In this document: positions 26,759 through 34,928 of the stretch, in pieces
Layout: each line of letters opens with the position of its first letter
Numbering within the stretch: position 1 is the first letter of the stretch
NCBI GenBank assembly: GCA_014647935.1
Contig: BMQD01000020.1
Coordinates: 1 to 64,000 of the forward strand
Length of the DNA stretch: 64,000 nt
Source: Planomonospora parontospora
GTDB lineage: Bacteria; Actinomycetota; Actinomycetes; Streptosporangiales; Streptosporangiaceae
Direction: 5' to 3'
Position numbers and translations under genes: made by a program
Notes under the pieces: model-generated
Told to the model about the DNA's origin: nothing
The model's input: only the letters and a program-made list of their open reading frames with translations
Databases searched by the model: none

Positions 26759-28258
26759 ATGCGGTTGCGGGAGCGGCTCGGCAGGATGGACCGGCGGCTG
26801 TTCGCCGCCGTGGCGGGCGCGCGGCTCCCCGGCCTCGAACGCGTGGTTCCGGCCCTGTCTCGCGCGGCGGACAACTCCCTGCTCTGGGCCGGCATCGCCG
26901 GGACGCTGGCGGTCAGCGGCAGGCGGCCGCTGCGCCGGGCGGCGACCCGGGGCCTGCTCGCGGTCAGCCTCGCCAGCCCGCTGGTCAACCTGGTGGGCAA
27001 GCAGGCCTTCCGCCGGAACCGGCCGTCCCCGGACGGGCTCCCGCTCGCGCGGCTGGTCCGGATGCCGCTGTCCGCGTCGTTCCCCTCCGGCCACTCGGCC
27101 TCGGCCGCCGCGTTCGCCGCCGCCGTGGCCATGGAGGCGCCCCGGGCCGTCGCCGTCCCGGTCGGGCTGCTGGCCGCCGGGGTCTGCTTCTCCCGGGTCT
27201 ACACCGGCGTGCACTATCCGGGAGACGTGCTGGCCGGGGCGGCCGTCGGGGTGGCGGCGGGGGTGCTCACCCTGCGGCTGTGGCCGGAGGCGGCCGAGGC
27301 GGGACGGGCTCGCGCCGCCGTCACCGCGCCGCCCGTCCGGCTCGACCCGGAGGGGGAGGGGCTGGTCGCCGTGGTGGACGAGGGGGCCGGCCGGGGCGCG
27401 GGGGAGGAGGGCGGGGAGGCCGCGTTCGCCGGGGCGGAGGCCGGGACGAGGACGGCGGACGCGCTGCGCGCCGCGCTCCCGCGCGCCGAGGTCTACGAGC
27501 CCGGCCCCGGGGACGACCTCGGGCAGGTGGTGGACGAGGCCGCCTCCCGCGCCAAGGTGCTCGCGGTGGCCGGGGGCGACGGCGTGGTGAGCCGGGTCGC
27601 CGGGCAGGCGCTGCGGACCGCCGTCCCGCTGCTGGTCGTGCCCTCGGGCCCGCCCGGTGACTTCGCCCGCGCGCTCGGGCTGCTGACCGTGGACGACGCC
27701 GTCGACGCCTACCGCTCCGGCGACCTGGTGACCGTCGACGTCGGGGAGGCCGCCGGACGGCCCTTCGTCGGCTCGGCGAGCATGGGCATCTACCCGGAGG
27801 TGCTGGCCCGCAGGCAGCGGCGGCAGGGCCGGATCGGCAAGTGGCCCGCGCTGCTGTGGGCGATGGCCGAGGTGCTCGGACCGGGTGGCGCGCGCCCCGC
27901 CGACCTCGTCGTGGACGGCGTGCCGCGCCGGGTCTGGCTGGTCTTCGTGGGCAACTGCCGCCACCAGGTGCGCGGGGCGGCGCCCACGCGGCGCGAGCGG
28001 CTGGAGGACGGCCTGCTGGACGTGCGGATCCTGACCGCGGCCCGCCGGCTGCCGCGGGCGCGGGCCTTCCTCAGCGTCCTGACCGGCAGGTTCCGGCTGT
28101 CGCGCCACTACCAGCAGTGGCAGGCCGACACGCTCCGGGTGTCCTCCCCCTCGGGTGAGGTACGGCTCGCATGCGACGGCGAGGTGTTCACCGTCTCCGG
28201 CGAGGTGGAGTTCGCCAAGCGACCCCGCTCGCTCCTGGTGTTCCGGCCCCTCGGCTGA
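26759..28258 (+). CDS. PAP2 phosphatase-diacylglycerol kinase fusion protein
   Basis: A 499-residue fusion. Residues about 1-175 are a membrane PAP2 phosphatase with all three signature blocks: KQAFRRNRP, FPSGHS and SRVYTGVHYPGD. Residues about 195-499 are a lipid-kinase (DAGK/YegS-like) domain with the nucleotide motif GGDGV, SASMGIYPEV, and the C-terminal VRLACDGEV strand. The usual GGDGT is GGDGV. One half would remove and the other add a phosphate on lipids such as undecaprenol or diacylglycerol. GGAGG at 26745-26749 supports the ATG at 26759. Similar fusions occur in actinobacteria. Confidence 0.85.
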   Translation: MRLRERLGRMDRRLFAAVAGARLPGLERVVPALSRAADNSLLWAGIAGTLAVSGRRPLRRAATRGLLAVSLASPLVNLVGKQAFRRNRPSPDGLPLARLVRMPLSASFPSGHSASAAAFAAAVAMEAPRAVAVPVGLLAAGVCFSRVYTGVHYPGDVLAGAAVGVAAGVLTLRLWPEAAEAGRARAAVTAPPVRLDPEGEGLVAVVDEGAGRGAGEEGGEAAFAGAEAGTRTADALRAALPRAEVYEPGPGDDLGQVVDEAASRAKVLAVAGGDGVVSRVAGQALRTAVPLLVVPSGPPGDFARALGLLTVDDAVDAYRSGDLVTVDVGEAAGRPFVGSASMGIYPEVLARRQRRQGRIGKWPALLWAMAEVLGPGGARPADLVVDGVPRRVWLVFVGNCRHQVRGAAPTRRERLEDGLLDVRILTAARRLPRARAFLSVLTGRFRLSRHYQQWQADTLRVSSPSGEVRLACDGEVFTVSGEVEFAKRPRSLLVFRPLG

Positions 28259-28626
28259 GCGGCGCGGGGGCGCCCGGGCGGCCCCGCGCCGGTGTCCGTA
28301 CCGCATCGGGCCGCCGTCCGCGCGGCCTGGGGCCCCGGTGCCGGTACGGCCTCGGCGGCCGTCCGGGCGGAAAAAGAGTTGACGCCTCCGATTTCCGCGA
28401 CGTAACGTCGATGACGTCCTGTCGCCGTCATCTGGGGAGTCCGGTGGAGTTCTGAGGTTCGGACACCGCGCTGTGAGAGCCGCTCTGCGGCCCGGCGCGC
28501 AGCCGACCTCAGTGGAGCCTCCCCGCCTCCGGCGGCGCTTTCCTGTGGGCTCTTCCCTGCCAAGGCGTGCGTGCCCGCGGTGTCTCCCGTGTCCCCGAAG
28601 CCACGACACATTCCCGGGAGCCGCCC
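28259..28626 (+). promoter_or_regulatory. Long 5' leader region of the ABC-F gene
   Basis: These 368 bases hold no clear gene. A promoter-like pair is TTGACG (28379-28384) and TAACGT (28403-28408) with an 18-base spacer, so the transcript would start near 28415 and have a leader of about 210 bases. The leader includes GGGGAG followed by a three-codon GTG-GAG-TTC-TGA and a short GC hairpin CCGCC-TCC-GGCGG followed by CGCTTTCC near 28530. Antibiotic-resistance ABC-F genes often use leader attenuation, which this layout would allow. That is inference. Confidence 0.45.
28379..28408 (+). promoter_or_regulatory. Candidate sigma-70-type promoter
   Basis: TTGACG and TAACGT are separated by 18 bases, close to the actinobacterial housekeeping consensus, in an AT-richer patch after the PAP2-kinase gene. 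It would drive the ABC-F gene at 28627. Confidence 0.5.
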
Positions 28627-30279
28627 ATGTCATCCTCCATCTCGTCCTCCATCGTCTGCGACCGCCTCTCGTTCGCCTGGCCGGACGGCACCGTCGTGCT
28701 GGACGGCCTCGACGCCGCCTTCCCTGCGGGCCGTACCGGCCTGATCGGCGTCAACGGGTCGGGCAAGTCCACCCTGCTCAAACTCGTCGCGGGTGAGCTC
28801 GCCCCGCTCTCCGGGTCGGTCACCGTCAGCGGGGAGACCGGCCATCTGCCGCAGAACCTCACCCTGGCGGCCGGCCGTACCGTCTCCGACCTGCTCGGCA
28901 TCACGGACCGGCGGAACGCGCTGCTGGCCGTCGAGCGCGGAGAGGTCGCCGAGCACGAACTGGCGGAATACTTCGCGGTGATCGGCGACGACTGGGACGT
29001 CGAGGAGCGCGCCCGCGCCGAGCTCGGCCGGCTCGGCCTCGGCCACGTCGGCCTCGACCGGACGGTCGCGACCCTGTCCGGCGGCGAGACCGTCATGGCC
29101 GGCCTGGCCGCGCTGCTGCTGCGCCGTCCCGAGGTGCTGCTGCTGGACGAGCCGACCAACAACCTCGACCTGGACGCCCGGCACCGCCTGTACGCCGCGG
29201 TGGAGGCGTGGACCGGCGTGCTGGTGGTGGTCAGCCACGACCGGGCCCTGCTGGAGCTGGTGGACACCGTGGCCGACCTGTCCGGCGGCGCGGTCCGGAT
29301 GTACGGCGGGAACCTGGCGGCCTACGAGGAGATGCTCGCCGCCGAGCGGGAGACCGCCGAGCGGATGGTCCGCGCGGCCGGGGCCGACGTGCGGCGGCAG
29401 CAGCGCGAGTGGGAGGAGGCGCAGGTGAAACTGGCCCGCCGGGTGCGCTACGGCAACACGATGTACGAACGCAAGCGCGAACCGAAGATCATCATGCAGG
29501 CGAGGAAGCGCGAGGCGCAGGTCTCGGCGGGCAAGCACCGCAACCTGCACGCCGGCAAGCTCGCCGAGGCCCGCGACCGGCTCGGCGAGGCCGAGTCCGC
29601 GGTCCGCGACGACCCCGAGATCCGGATCGGGCTGCCGGAGACGGCCGTGCCCGCGGGCAAGACCGTGCTGACCGTGACCGGCCTGCGGACCGCGAGCGGG
29701 ACCGCGGTGGACGAGCTCGTCGTGCGCGGACCGGAACGCGTCGCGCTGACCGGCCCCAACGGGTCGGGCAAGACCACGCTCCTGCGCACGATCGCCGGGG
29801 AGCTGGCACCGGTGGAGGGGGCCGTCGCGGTGGGCGTGCCCGGCGTGCGGTACCTGCCGCAGCGGCTCGACCTGCTGGACGACGGGCTCAGCGTGGTGGA
29901 CAACGTCCGCCGGTTCGCGCCGTCGGCCACGGTCAACGAGGTCCGGGCCGGGCTGGCCCGCTTCCTGCTCCGGGGCGAGCGGGCCGACCGGCCCGCCGCG
30001 ACGCTCTCCGGGGGAGAGCGGTTCCGCGCCGTGCTCGCGGCGCTGCTCTCCGCCGAACCGCCGCCGCGGCTCCTGCTGCTGGACGAGCCGACCAACAACC
30101 TCGACCTGGCGAGCGTCCGGCAGCTCACGCAGGCGCTCGGGGCCTACCGGGGGGCGCTGGTCGTGGCCAGCCACGACCAGGCGTTCCTGGAGTCCGTCGG
30201 GATCACCCGCCGGCTGGTCCTGGACCGGGCGGGCGTGCTGTCGGAGCAGCCGGCCTCCCCTGCCCGTGAGGAGGTTTGA
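28627..30279 (+). CDS. ABC-F family ATPase, possible ribosome-protection protein
   Basis: A 550-residue soluble protein with two ATPase domains and no membrane part. Walker A motifs are GVNGSGKST and GPNGSGKTT, signatures LSGGETVMAG and LSGGERFRAV, Walker B LLLDEPTNNLD twice. Between them lies a charged helical linker (about residues 235-335, RRQQREWEEAQVKLARRVRY), the arm that reaches into the ribosomal E/P-site region. The group includes antibiotic-resistance proteins (Vga, Msr, TlrC) and housekeeping translation factors; which one applies is undecided, though the long leader favours an inducible resistance role. The ATG at 28627 follows CGGGAGCC. Confidence 0.87.
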   Translation: MSSSISSSIVCDRLSFAWPDGTVVLDGLDAAFPAGRTGLIGVNGSGKSTLLKLVAGELAPLSGSVTVSGETGHLPQNLTLAAGRTVSDLLGITDRRNALLAVERGEVAEHELAEYFAVIGDDWDVEERARAELGRLGLGHVGLDRTVATLSGGETVMAGLAALLLRRPEVLLLDEPTNNLDLDARHRLYAAVEAWTGVLVVVSHDRALLELVDTVADLSGGAVRMYGGNLAAYEEMLAAERETAERMVRAAGADVRRQQREWEEAQVKLARRVRYGNTMYERKREPKIIMQARKREAQVSAGKHRNLHAGKLAEARDRLGEAESAVRDDPEIRIGLPETAVPAGKTVLTVTGLRTASGTAVDELVVRGPERVALTGPNGSGKTTLLRTIAGELAPVEGAVAVGVPGVRYLPQRLDLLDDGLSVVDNVRRFAPSATVNEVRAGLARFLLRGERADRPAATLSGGERFRAVLAALLSAEPPPRLLLLDEPTNNLDLASVRQLTQALGAYRGALVVASHDQAFLESVGITRRLVLDRAGVLSEQPASPAREEV

Positions 30280-30312
30280 CGTGGGCTGATCAACCGGGCG
30301 ATAGTGGGGCAG

Positions 30313-31329
30313 ATGAGTCCCCTGGCTGCCCCCCGCACGCGCTCGCGCGCCGCGCTCGCCGCGGCCGCCACCGCGGTCACCGCCCTGGCCCTGGCCGCCT
30401 GCACCTCCACCACCGGCGTCCGGCCCGTCGCAGGGCAGGCCACCGCGAGCGGAGTGGTCGGGTCGCCCGGCGCCCCGGGCGGCACCTCGCCCGGCGGCCC
30501 CGTCGCGAGTGCCACGCCCTCCCCGTCCGCCCTGACCGCGGAGGCCTACCGGGCCGAGCTGCAGCAGGCGCGCGGCCCGGTCCGGGACGCGCTCAGGAAG
30601 GTGGCCGACACCGGCGGGCTGAAGAACCTCGACAAGCGGATCGGCCAGGCCGCCACGGCGGTGAGCGAGGCGGCCTCCCGGCTGGAGACGCTGGCGGCCC
30701 CGCCCGAGCTGGCCGTCCAGCACGCCACCTACCTCGACGCGCTGCGCACGTTCGGCGCGGCCCTCGACGGGGCGCGCCCGGACGTGCTGGCGCAGGAGAC
30801 GTGCACCGGTCCCGCGGTGCTGACGAAGCTGGACCGCGCCGGGGACCTGGCCGACATGAAAGAGGCCGCCGCGGCGCTGACCGGCTACCCGGCCGACGTC
30901 GTCTCGGTGAAGGCCGCCAAGCAGAAGACCCGCCGCCTGTCCAACGGAAAGATCATCCAGTCCGAGAGCCGTACCGGGCGGGGCTCGATGAAGGTGCACA
31001 ACGGCGGCTCGCGCGACGCCGTCGTCGTGGTGATGCGCGGCAAGAAGAAGGCCTTCAGCCTCTACGTGCGCAAGAAGGCCAAGGCCACGGTGCCGGGCGT
31101 GCGCGACGGCAGCTACCGCGTCTTCTACACCACCGGCACCGACTGGGACTCCGGAGCCAAGGCGTTCACCCGCTCGTGCGTGTTCACCGAGTTCGGCAAG
31201 AGCGTGAAGTTCCGGACCACCCGCTCTGGCGGGTACATCCGCTGGAACAACTGGACGCTGACCCTGCACGCCGTCAAGGGCGGCACCGTCCGCTCCAAGC
31301 CGGTGGACCCGGACAAGTTCCCGAACTGA
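30313..31329 (+). CDS. Putative lipoprotein, function unknown
   Basis: About 338 residues. The N-terminus is an Arg-rich signal peptide with lipobox LAAC (ALALAACTS), so the mature protein should be lipid-anchored outside the membrane. A Gly/Ala/Pro linker follows, then a helical segment (about residues 75-180) and a beta-rich C-terminal half with many Lys residues (VRKKAKATVPGVRDGSYRVFYTTGTDWDSGAK in outline: DGSYRVFYTTGTDWD, RSCVFTEFGKS). The C-terminal half may bind or present something at the wall, but I recognise no family. The ATG at 30313 is preferred over a GTG at 30304. Confidence 0.7.
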   Translation: MSPLAAPRTRSRAALAAAATAVTALALAACTSTTGVRPVAGQATASGVVGSPGAPGGTSPGGPVASATPSPSALTAEAYRAELQQARGPVRDALRKVADTGGLKNLDKRIGQAATAVSEAASRLETLAAPPELAVQHATYLDALRTFGAALDGARPDVLAQETCTGPAVLTKLDRAGDLADMKEAAAALTGYPADVVSVKAAKQKTRRLSNGKIIQSESRTGRGSMKVHNGGSRDAVVVVMRGKKKAFSLYVRKKAKATVPGVRDGSYRVFYTTGTDWDSGAKAFTRSCVFTEFGKSVKFRTTRSGGYIRWNNWTLTLHAVKGGTVRSKPVDPDKFPN

Positions 31330-31394
31330 CCGCCGTGCCTCTCCGGTGACCGTTCCGGCCGGGCCCGGCCGGAACGGTGCGCGACCCCGCCGGC

Positions 31395-31485
31395 GCGACC
31401 CGCCCGTACGCGGGGACGTCCGCTTGTGCGACCCGCCCGTACGCGGGGACGTCCGCTTGTGCGACCCGCCCGTATGCGGGGACGC
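31395..31485. repeat. 33-bp tandem repeat, about 2.8 copies
   Basis: Two identical 33-base units (31395-31427 and 31428-31460) begin GCGACCCGCCCGTACGCGGG and end GACGTCCGCTTGT. A third, diverged partial unit runs to about 31485 with one T for C change. The repeat lies in the intergenic space after the lipoprotein gene and directly before a terminator. I see no coding role. Confidence 0.85.
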
Positions 31486-31495
31486 CCGTACGCGA

Positions 31496-31524
31496 AGACC
31501 GCGACCTCGCCGAGGCCGCGGTCT
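31496..31524. terminator. Terminator hairpin between convergent genes
   Basis: AGACCGCGACCTCG and CGAGGCCGCGGTCT are near-perfect inverted repeats with a single mismatch (A/C) and a minimal loop. The hairpin lies between the lipoprotein gene (plus) and the zinc-ribbon gene (minus, ends 31558). Confidence 0.8.
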
Positions 31525-31557
31525 CGTGTCATCCCCCCTGAGCCGATCGGGACCCGA

Positions 31558-31839
31558 TCAGGTGGAGAAGAGCATGCCCACCCAGCTGCGCTGGCGGTGG
31601 TGGCCGTAGTGGCCGCCGTAGTGCGGGGCCGGGGCTCCCCAGCCCGGGGCGCCGTGGGCCGGCGGCGGGGGCGGCGGGGCGGGGGCGGCGTGCTGCTGGG
31701 ACCACTGACTCTCCATGCGGGTCAGCGTCTCGAGCTCGCCGTAGTCCAGGAAGATCCCGCGACAACCGTCGCACTGGTCGATGTGGACACCATTGCGCTC
31801 GTACGTGCGCATGTTGCCGCGACACTTCGGACACTGCAT
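31558..31839 (-). CDS. TFIIB-type zinc-ribbon small protein
   Basis: A 93-residue protein. The N-terminus is a zf-TFIIB ribbon, CPKCRGNM then CDGCRGIFLDYGELE, with four Cys ligands at CxxC and CxxC. The C-terminal half is Pro/His/Gly-rich (PPPPPPAHGAPGW, HYGGHYGHH) and likely flexible or metal-binding. AAGGAGAT just before the ATG at 31839 is a strong ribosome binding site. Proteins of this family are widespread and uncharacterised. Confidence 0.88.
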   Translation of the reverse strand: MQCPKCRGNMRTYERNGVHIDQCDGCRGIFLDYGELETLTRMESQWSQQHAAPAPPPPPPAHGAPGWGAPAPHYGGHYGHHRQRSWVGMLFST

Positions 31840-31884
31840 GTGGTCGATCTCCTTGCCTTGGCATCGGGTCGTCGTAACAACAAC

Positions 31885-32895
31885 CTACTGCGTGTCAGCA
31901 CTATGGCAGGCGCTCCGGAACCGGACAATCCTCTGGCAGGAGTCGATCAGCACCTGCTCCACCTCGTCCAACTCCCGCCCCTCCCGCCCGGCCGCCGCCA
32001 CCGCCGCCGCCGCGAGCTGCACGGTCAGCGCCTGGGCCGGGAGGTCCAGCCGCTCCCACGGGTCGCCGCCGGCCCCCACGGCGCAGCCGCCCGCGGCGCG
32101 GTAGGCCGCCAGGAAGCGGTGCCACACCTCCGGCTCCAGCAGCCCGGCCGCGAACCAGGCCGCGGGCCGGGCCAGGTCCCAGGCCGGATCGCCGACCCCC
32201 AGGTCGTCGGCGTCGATCAGGATCCACTCGCCCCGGACGCGGACCATCTGCCCCAGGTGCCAGTCACCGTGCGCCAGCGAGCACGGCCCGGCCGGGCGCT
32301 CCCCGGCGGCGTGCGGGAGGCCGGGACCGGGCTGCGGCCCGGTCGGCCCGGTCGGCCCGGGCAGTGCGGGCAGTCCGGGCAGCGAGTCGAAGGCGCGGCG
32401 CACGACGCGCTCGGCCGCGGAGGCGGCGGGACCGGAGGCCAGACGGGCGACGGTCCTCCCGACCCGGGCGGGCCCGCCCGCGGGCGGCAGCGGCGGCAGC
32501 GCCCCGGCCGGTACGGAGTGCAACCCGGCCAGCAGCCGCGCCCCCGCCTCCCAGGGAGCCGCGTCCGGGTCCTCGGGATCCACCGGCGTACCGGCCGGCC
32601 AGACGGTGACCAGCCGGTCCCCGGCGGACATGACCTCGCCCGTCACCGGCTCCAGAAGGATCCCGCGCAGCTCGGGACCGGCGACGGCCCGCATCCGCGC
32701 CGCCAGCGGCTCGCGTCCGGCCCCGGGGGCGTGCGCCTTGACCACCACGGACCCGGCCCGCACGATCACCACGTCCGGGCGGGTGGGCAGCACCACGGGG
32801 GGCGCGTCGCCGTACCGGAGGCCGATCCGGCCCAGCTCGTCGATCAGTTCGCCGCTCGCCCGCAGAGTCTCGTCCACCCCGCAAGTCTCGCCCAT
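31885..32895 (-). CDS. Aminoglycoside phosphotransferase family kinase
   Basis: About 336 residues with the protein-kinase-like APH fold. A Lys in VVIVRAGSVVVKAH fits the nucleotide-binding lysine. The catalytic loop reads LAHGDWHLGQM, and the metal-binding segment IDADDLGVGDPAWDLARP follows. Such proteins phosphorylate small molecules (antibiotics, homoserine, choline, sugars), and nothing here fixes the substrate. A Pro/Gly insertion precedes the catalytic loop. The GTG at 32877 has a better ribosome binding site (GCGAGACTTGCGGG) than the ATG at 32895 and may be the true start. Confidence 0.82.
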   Translation of the reverse strand: MGETCGVDETLRASGELIDELGRIGLRYGDAPPVVLPTRPDVVIVRAGSVVVKAHAPGAGREPLAARMRAVAGPELRGILLEPVTGEVMSAGDRLVTVWPAGTPVDPEDPDAAPWEAGARLLAGLHSVPAGALPPLPPAGGPARVGRTVARLASGPAASAAERVVRRAFDSLPGLPALPGPTGPTGPQPGPGLPHAAGERPAGPCSLAHGDWHLGQMVRVRGEWILIDADDLGVGDPAWDLARPAAWFAAGLLEPEVWHRFLAAYRAAGGCAVGAGGDPWERLDLPAQALTVQLAAAAVAAAGREGRELDEVEQVLIDSCQRIVRFRSACHSADTQ

Positions 32896-33011
32896 CCGGG
32901 AGGTCCCGCTCGCCCGGGAGGTCCGTCCCTTCCCGCAGCGCAGCGCGGCGCAGCGCGCCGCCGCGCCGCGCCGGGCGAGTGGGCCGCAGGCGGGCGCGTA
33001 AGGTGCTCGGC

Positions 33012-33911
33012 ATGAGGATCGGATTCGCGGTGCCGGTGTCCGGGTCGTGGGCGACGCCCGCCAACATGGTCCGCGTCGCCCGGCGGGCCGAGGAGCTCGG
33101 CTACCACGAACTGTGGACCTTCCAGCGGCTGCTCTACCCGCAGGGCCACCCGATGGGCCCGGTCTACCGCAGCGTGCACGACCCGGTGGTCACGCTGGCC
33201 TACCTGGCGGGTGCGACCAGCCGCGTCCGGCTGGGCGTGGCGGTGCTGAACATGCCGTTCTTCTCGCCCGCGCTGCTGGCCAAGCAGCTCGCGAGCCTGC
33301 AGGCGGTCTCCGGCGGCCGGTTGGACGCCGGGCTGGGGCTGGGCTGGCTACCGGAGGAGTTCGCCGCGTCCGGGACGCCGTTCGAGCGCAGGGGCGCGCG
33401 CGGGGAGGAGTTCGTCGGCCTGCTGCGCAGGCTCTGGTCGGAGGAGACCGTGGCGCACGACGGCGGGTTCTACCGGCTGCCGCCGGTGCACCAGGACCCC
33501 CGGCCCGGCACGCCGCCGCCGATCCTGCTCGGCGGGAGCGCGGAGGTGGCGCTGCGGCGCGCGGGACGGCTCGCGGACGGCTGGATCAGCTCCAGCCGGG
33601 AGGACCTGACCCGCATCGACGAGAAGATCGCCGTCGTCGGAGAGGCGGCCCGCGCCGCCGGACGCGATCCGGGGGCGCTGCGCTTCGTCACCCGGGGCGT
33701 CACCCGGATCCGGCCCGCCGGGGCCGCGGACCGCGCGCCGCTGAGCGGGTCGTTCGAGGAGATCCGCAAGGACGTGGCGGACCTGGCGGCCCGGGGCGTC
33801 ACCGACGTCTTCCACGACCTGAACTTCGACCCGGAGATCGGCTCGCCGGACGCCGACCCGGAGGAGTCGATGCGCCGGGCCGAGGCCGCGCTGGAGGCCC
33901 TCGCCCCCTGA
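33012..33911 (+). CDS. LLM-class F420-dependent oxidoreductase
   Basis: A 299-residue bacterial luciferase-like TIM barrel: [16 protein letters not shown] start, [62 protein letters not shown], and [21 protein letters not shown]. These features match F420-dependent members that abound in actinomycetes rather than FMN luciferases. The start ATG at 33012 follows AAGGTG. The substrate is unknown. It stands alone, divergent from the phosphotransferase-like gene. Confidence 0.87.
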   Translation: MRIGFAVPVSGSWATPANMVRVARRAEELGYHELWTFQRLLYPQGHPMGPVYRSVHDPVVTLAYLAGATSRVRLGVAVLNMPFFSPALLAKQLASLQAVSGGRLDAGLGLGWLPEEFAASGTPFERRGARGEEFVGLLRRLWSEETVAHDGGFYRLPPVHQDPRPGTPPPILLGGSAEVALRRAGRLADGWISSSREDLTRIDEKIAVVGEAARAAGRDPGALRFVTRGVTRIRPAGAADRAPLSGSFEEIRKDVADLAARGVTDVFHDLNFDPEIGSPDADPEESMRRAEAALEALAP

Positions 33912-34002
33912 CGGCGCGGTACGCCGGTCACCGTGGACCTGTCATCCTGGTTGTCTCCAGACAGGACCGAATATAGGACCGAAAAGCGGGGGATATCCGA
34001 TC

Positions 34003-34788
34003 ATGGCGGACGTGCGCAAGCCGATCGAGTGCTGGCTGTCGGACATGGACGGGGTGCTCGTCCACGAGGGTCACCCGGTGCCGGGGGCCGACGAGTTCAT
34101 CCGCCGCCTGCGCGAGACGGGCCGCCGGTTCATGGTGCTCACCAACAACTCCATCTACACCCCGCGCGACCTGGCCGTACGGCTGCGCGCGGCGGGCCTG
34201 GAGATCCCGGCCGAGTCCATCTGGACCTCGGCGCTGGCCACCGCCCAGTTCCTCGCCGACCAGCGGCCCGGCGGCTCCGCCTACGTGGTCGGCGAGGCCG
34301 GGCTCACCACCGCCCTGCACGAGATCGGCTACGTCCTGACCGACCTCGATCCGGACTACGTGGTCCTGGGCGAGACCCGCACCTACAGCTTCACCCAGAT
34401 AACGCGGGCGATCCGGCTGATCGAGGGCGGGGCCCGCTTCATCGCCACCAACCCCGACCCGGTCGGCCCCTCCACCGAGGGCTCCCTGCCCGCCTGCGGC
34501 GCGGTCGCGGCGATGATCACCAAGGCGACCGGCGTCGAGCCGTACTTCGTGGGCAAGCCGAACCCGATGATGATGCGGAGCGCGCTGCGGGCCATCGACG
34601 GGCACAGCGAGACCACCGCGATGATCGGCGACCGGATGGACACCGACATCGTCTCCGGCATGGAGGCCGGGCTCCACACCATCCTGGTGCTCACCGGGGT
34701 GATGGCCCGGGAGCAGATCGACCGCTACCCGTTCCGCCCGTCCCAGGTGGTGGAGTCGGTCGCCGACCTCATCGACGCGATCGAGTGA
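34003..34788 (+). CDS. HAD-IIA family hydrolase (NagD-like phosphatase)
   Basis: A 261-residue HAD phosphatase. Motif I is SDMDGVLVH (residues 14-18 DMDGV), motif II LTNNS, motif III lies in VGKPNP, and motif IV is [10 protein letters not shown]. The cap region between motifs II and III (about residues 75-180) matches the class IIA cap of NagD and p-nitrophenyl phosphatases. Natural substrates are probably nucleotides or sugar phosphates. GGGGGA lies about 10 bases before the ATG. Confidence 0.9.
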   Translation: MADVRKPIECWLSDMDGVLVHEGHPVPGADEFIRRLRETGRRFMVLTNNSIYTPRDLAVRLRAAGLEIPAESIWTSALATAQFLADQRPGGSAYVVGEAGLTTALHEIGYVLTDLDPDYVVLGETRTYSFTQITRAIRLIEGGARFIATNPDPVGPSTEGSLPACGAVAAMITKATGVEPYFVGKPNPMMMRSALRAIDGHSETTAMIGDRMDTDIVSGMEAGLHTILVLTGVMAREQIDRYPFRPSQVVESVADLIDAIE

Positions 34789-34789
34789 G

Positions 34790-34826
34790 CTCCCGCCGTC
34801 CGCGACGGTCGCCGGGCGGGCGGGAG
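34790..34826 (+). terminator. Probable terminator after HAD gene
   Basis: CTCCCGCC at 34790-34797 pairs with GGCGGGAG at 34819-34826, and the GC-rich interior can fold further. It starts just after the HAD stop codon. Confidence 0.5.
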
Positions 34827-34928
34827 GCGGTTGCCGCGCCGGGGCCGCACGGGCCGGCGGAGCGGGCCGGGCGGGCCGGACGGGCGTGACCGGGGATTCC
34901 GGGCGGCCGGGCTGGGAAGACCAGTGAG

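Noticed and set aside
28411-28455. 14-codon ATG ORF as a leader peptide for the ABC-F gene
   Set aside because: Its ATG lies at or before the transcription start expected from the TTGACG/TAACGT promoter, so it is probably not in the mRNA; the internal GTG with a ribosome binding site is the better candidate.
31395-31485. Short CRISPR-like array
   Set aside because: The units are directly abutting with no spacers, so it is an ordinary tandem repeat; no cas genes are present.
31125-31532. Minus-strand frame containing the 33-bp repeat as RT/SGRPRVRAG repeats
   Set aside because: It overlaps the lipoprotein gene and a terminator and has no ribosome binding site; the repeat is treated as noncoding.
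33951-33978. TTGTCT/TATAGG promoter before the HAD gene
   Set aside because: The spacer is only 15 bases and the match is weak, so I do not list it as a feature.
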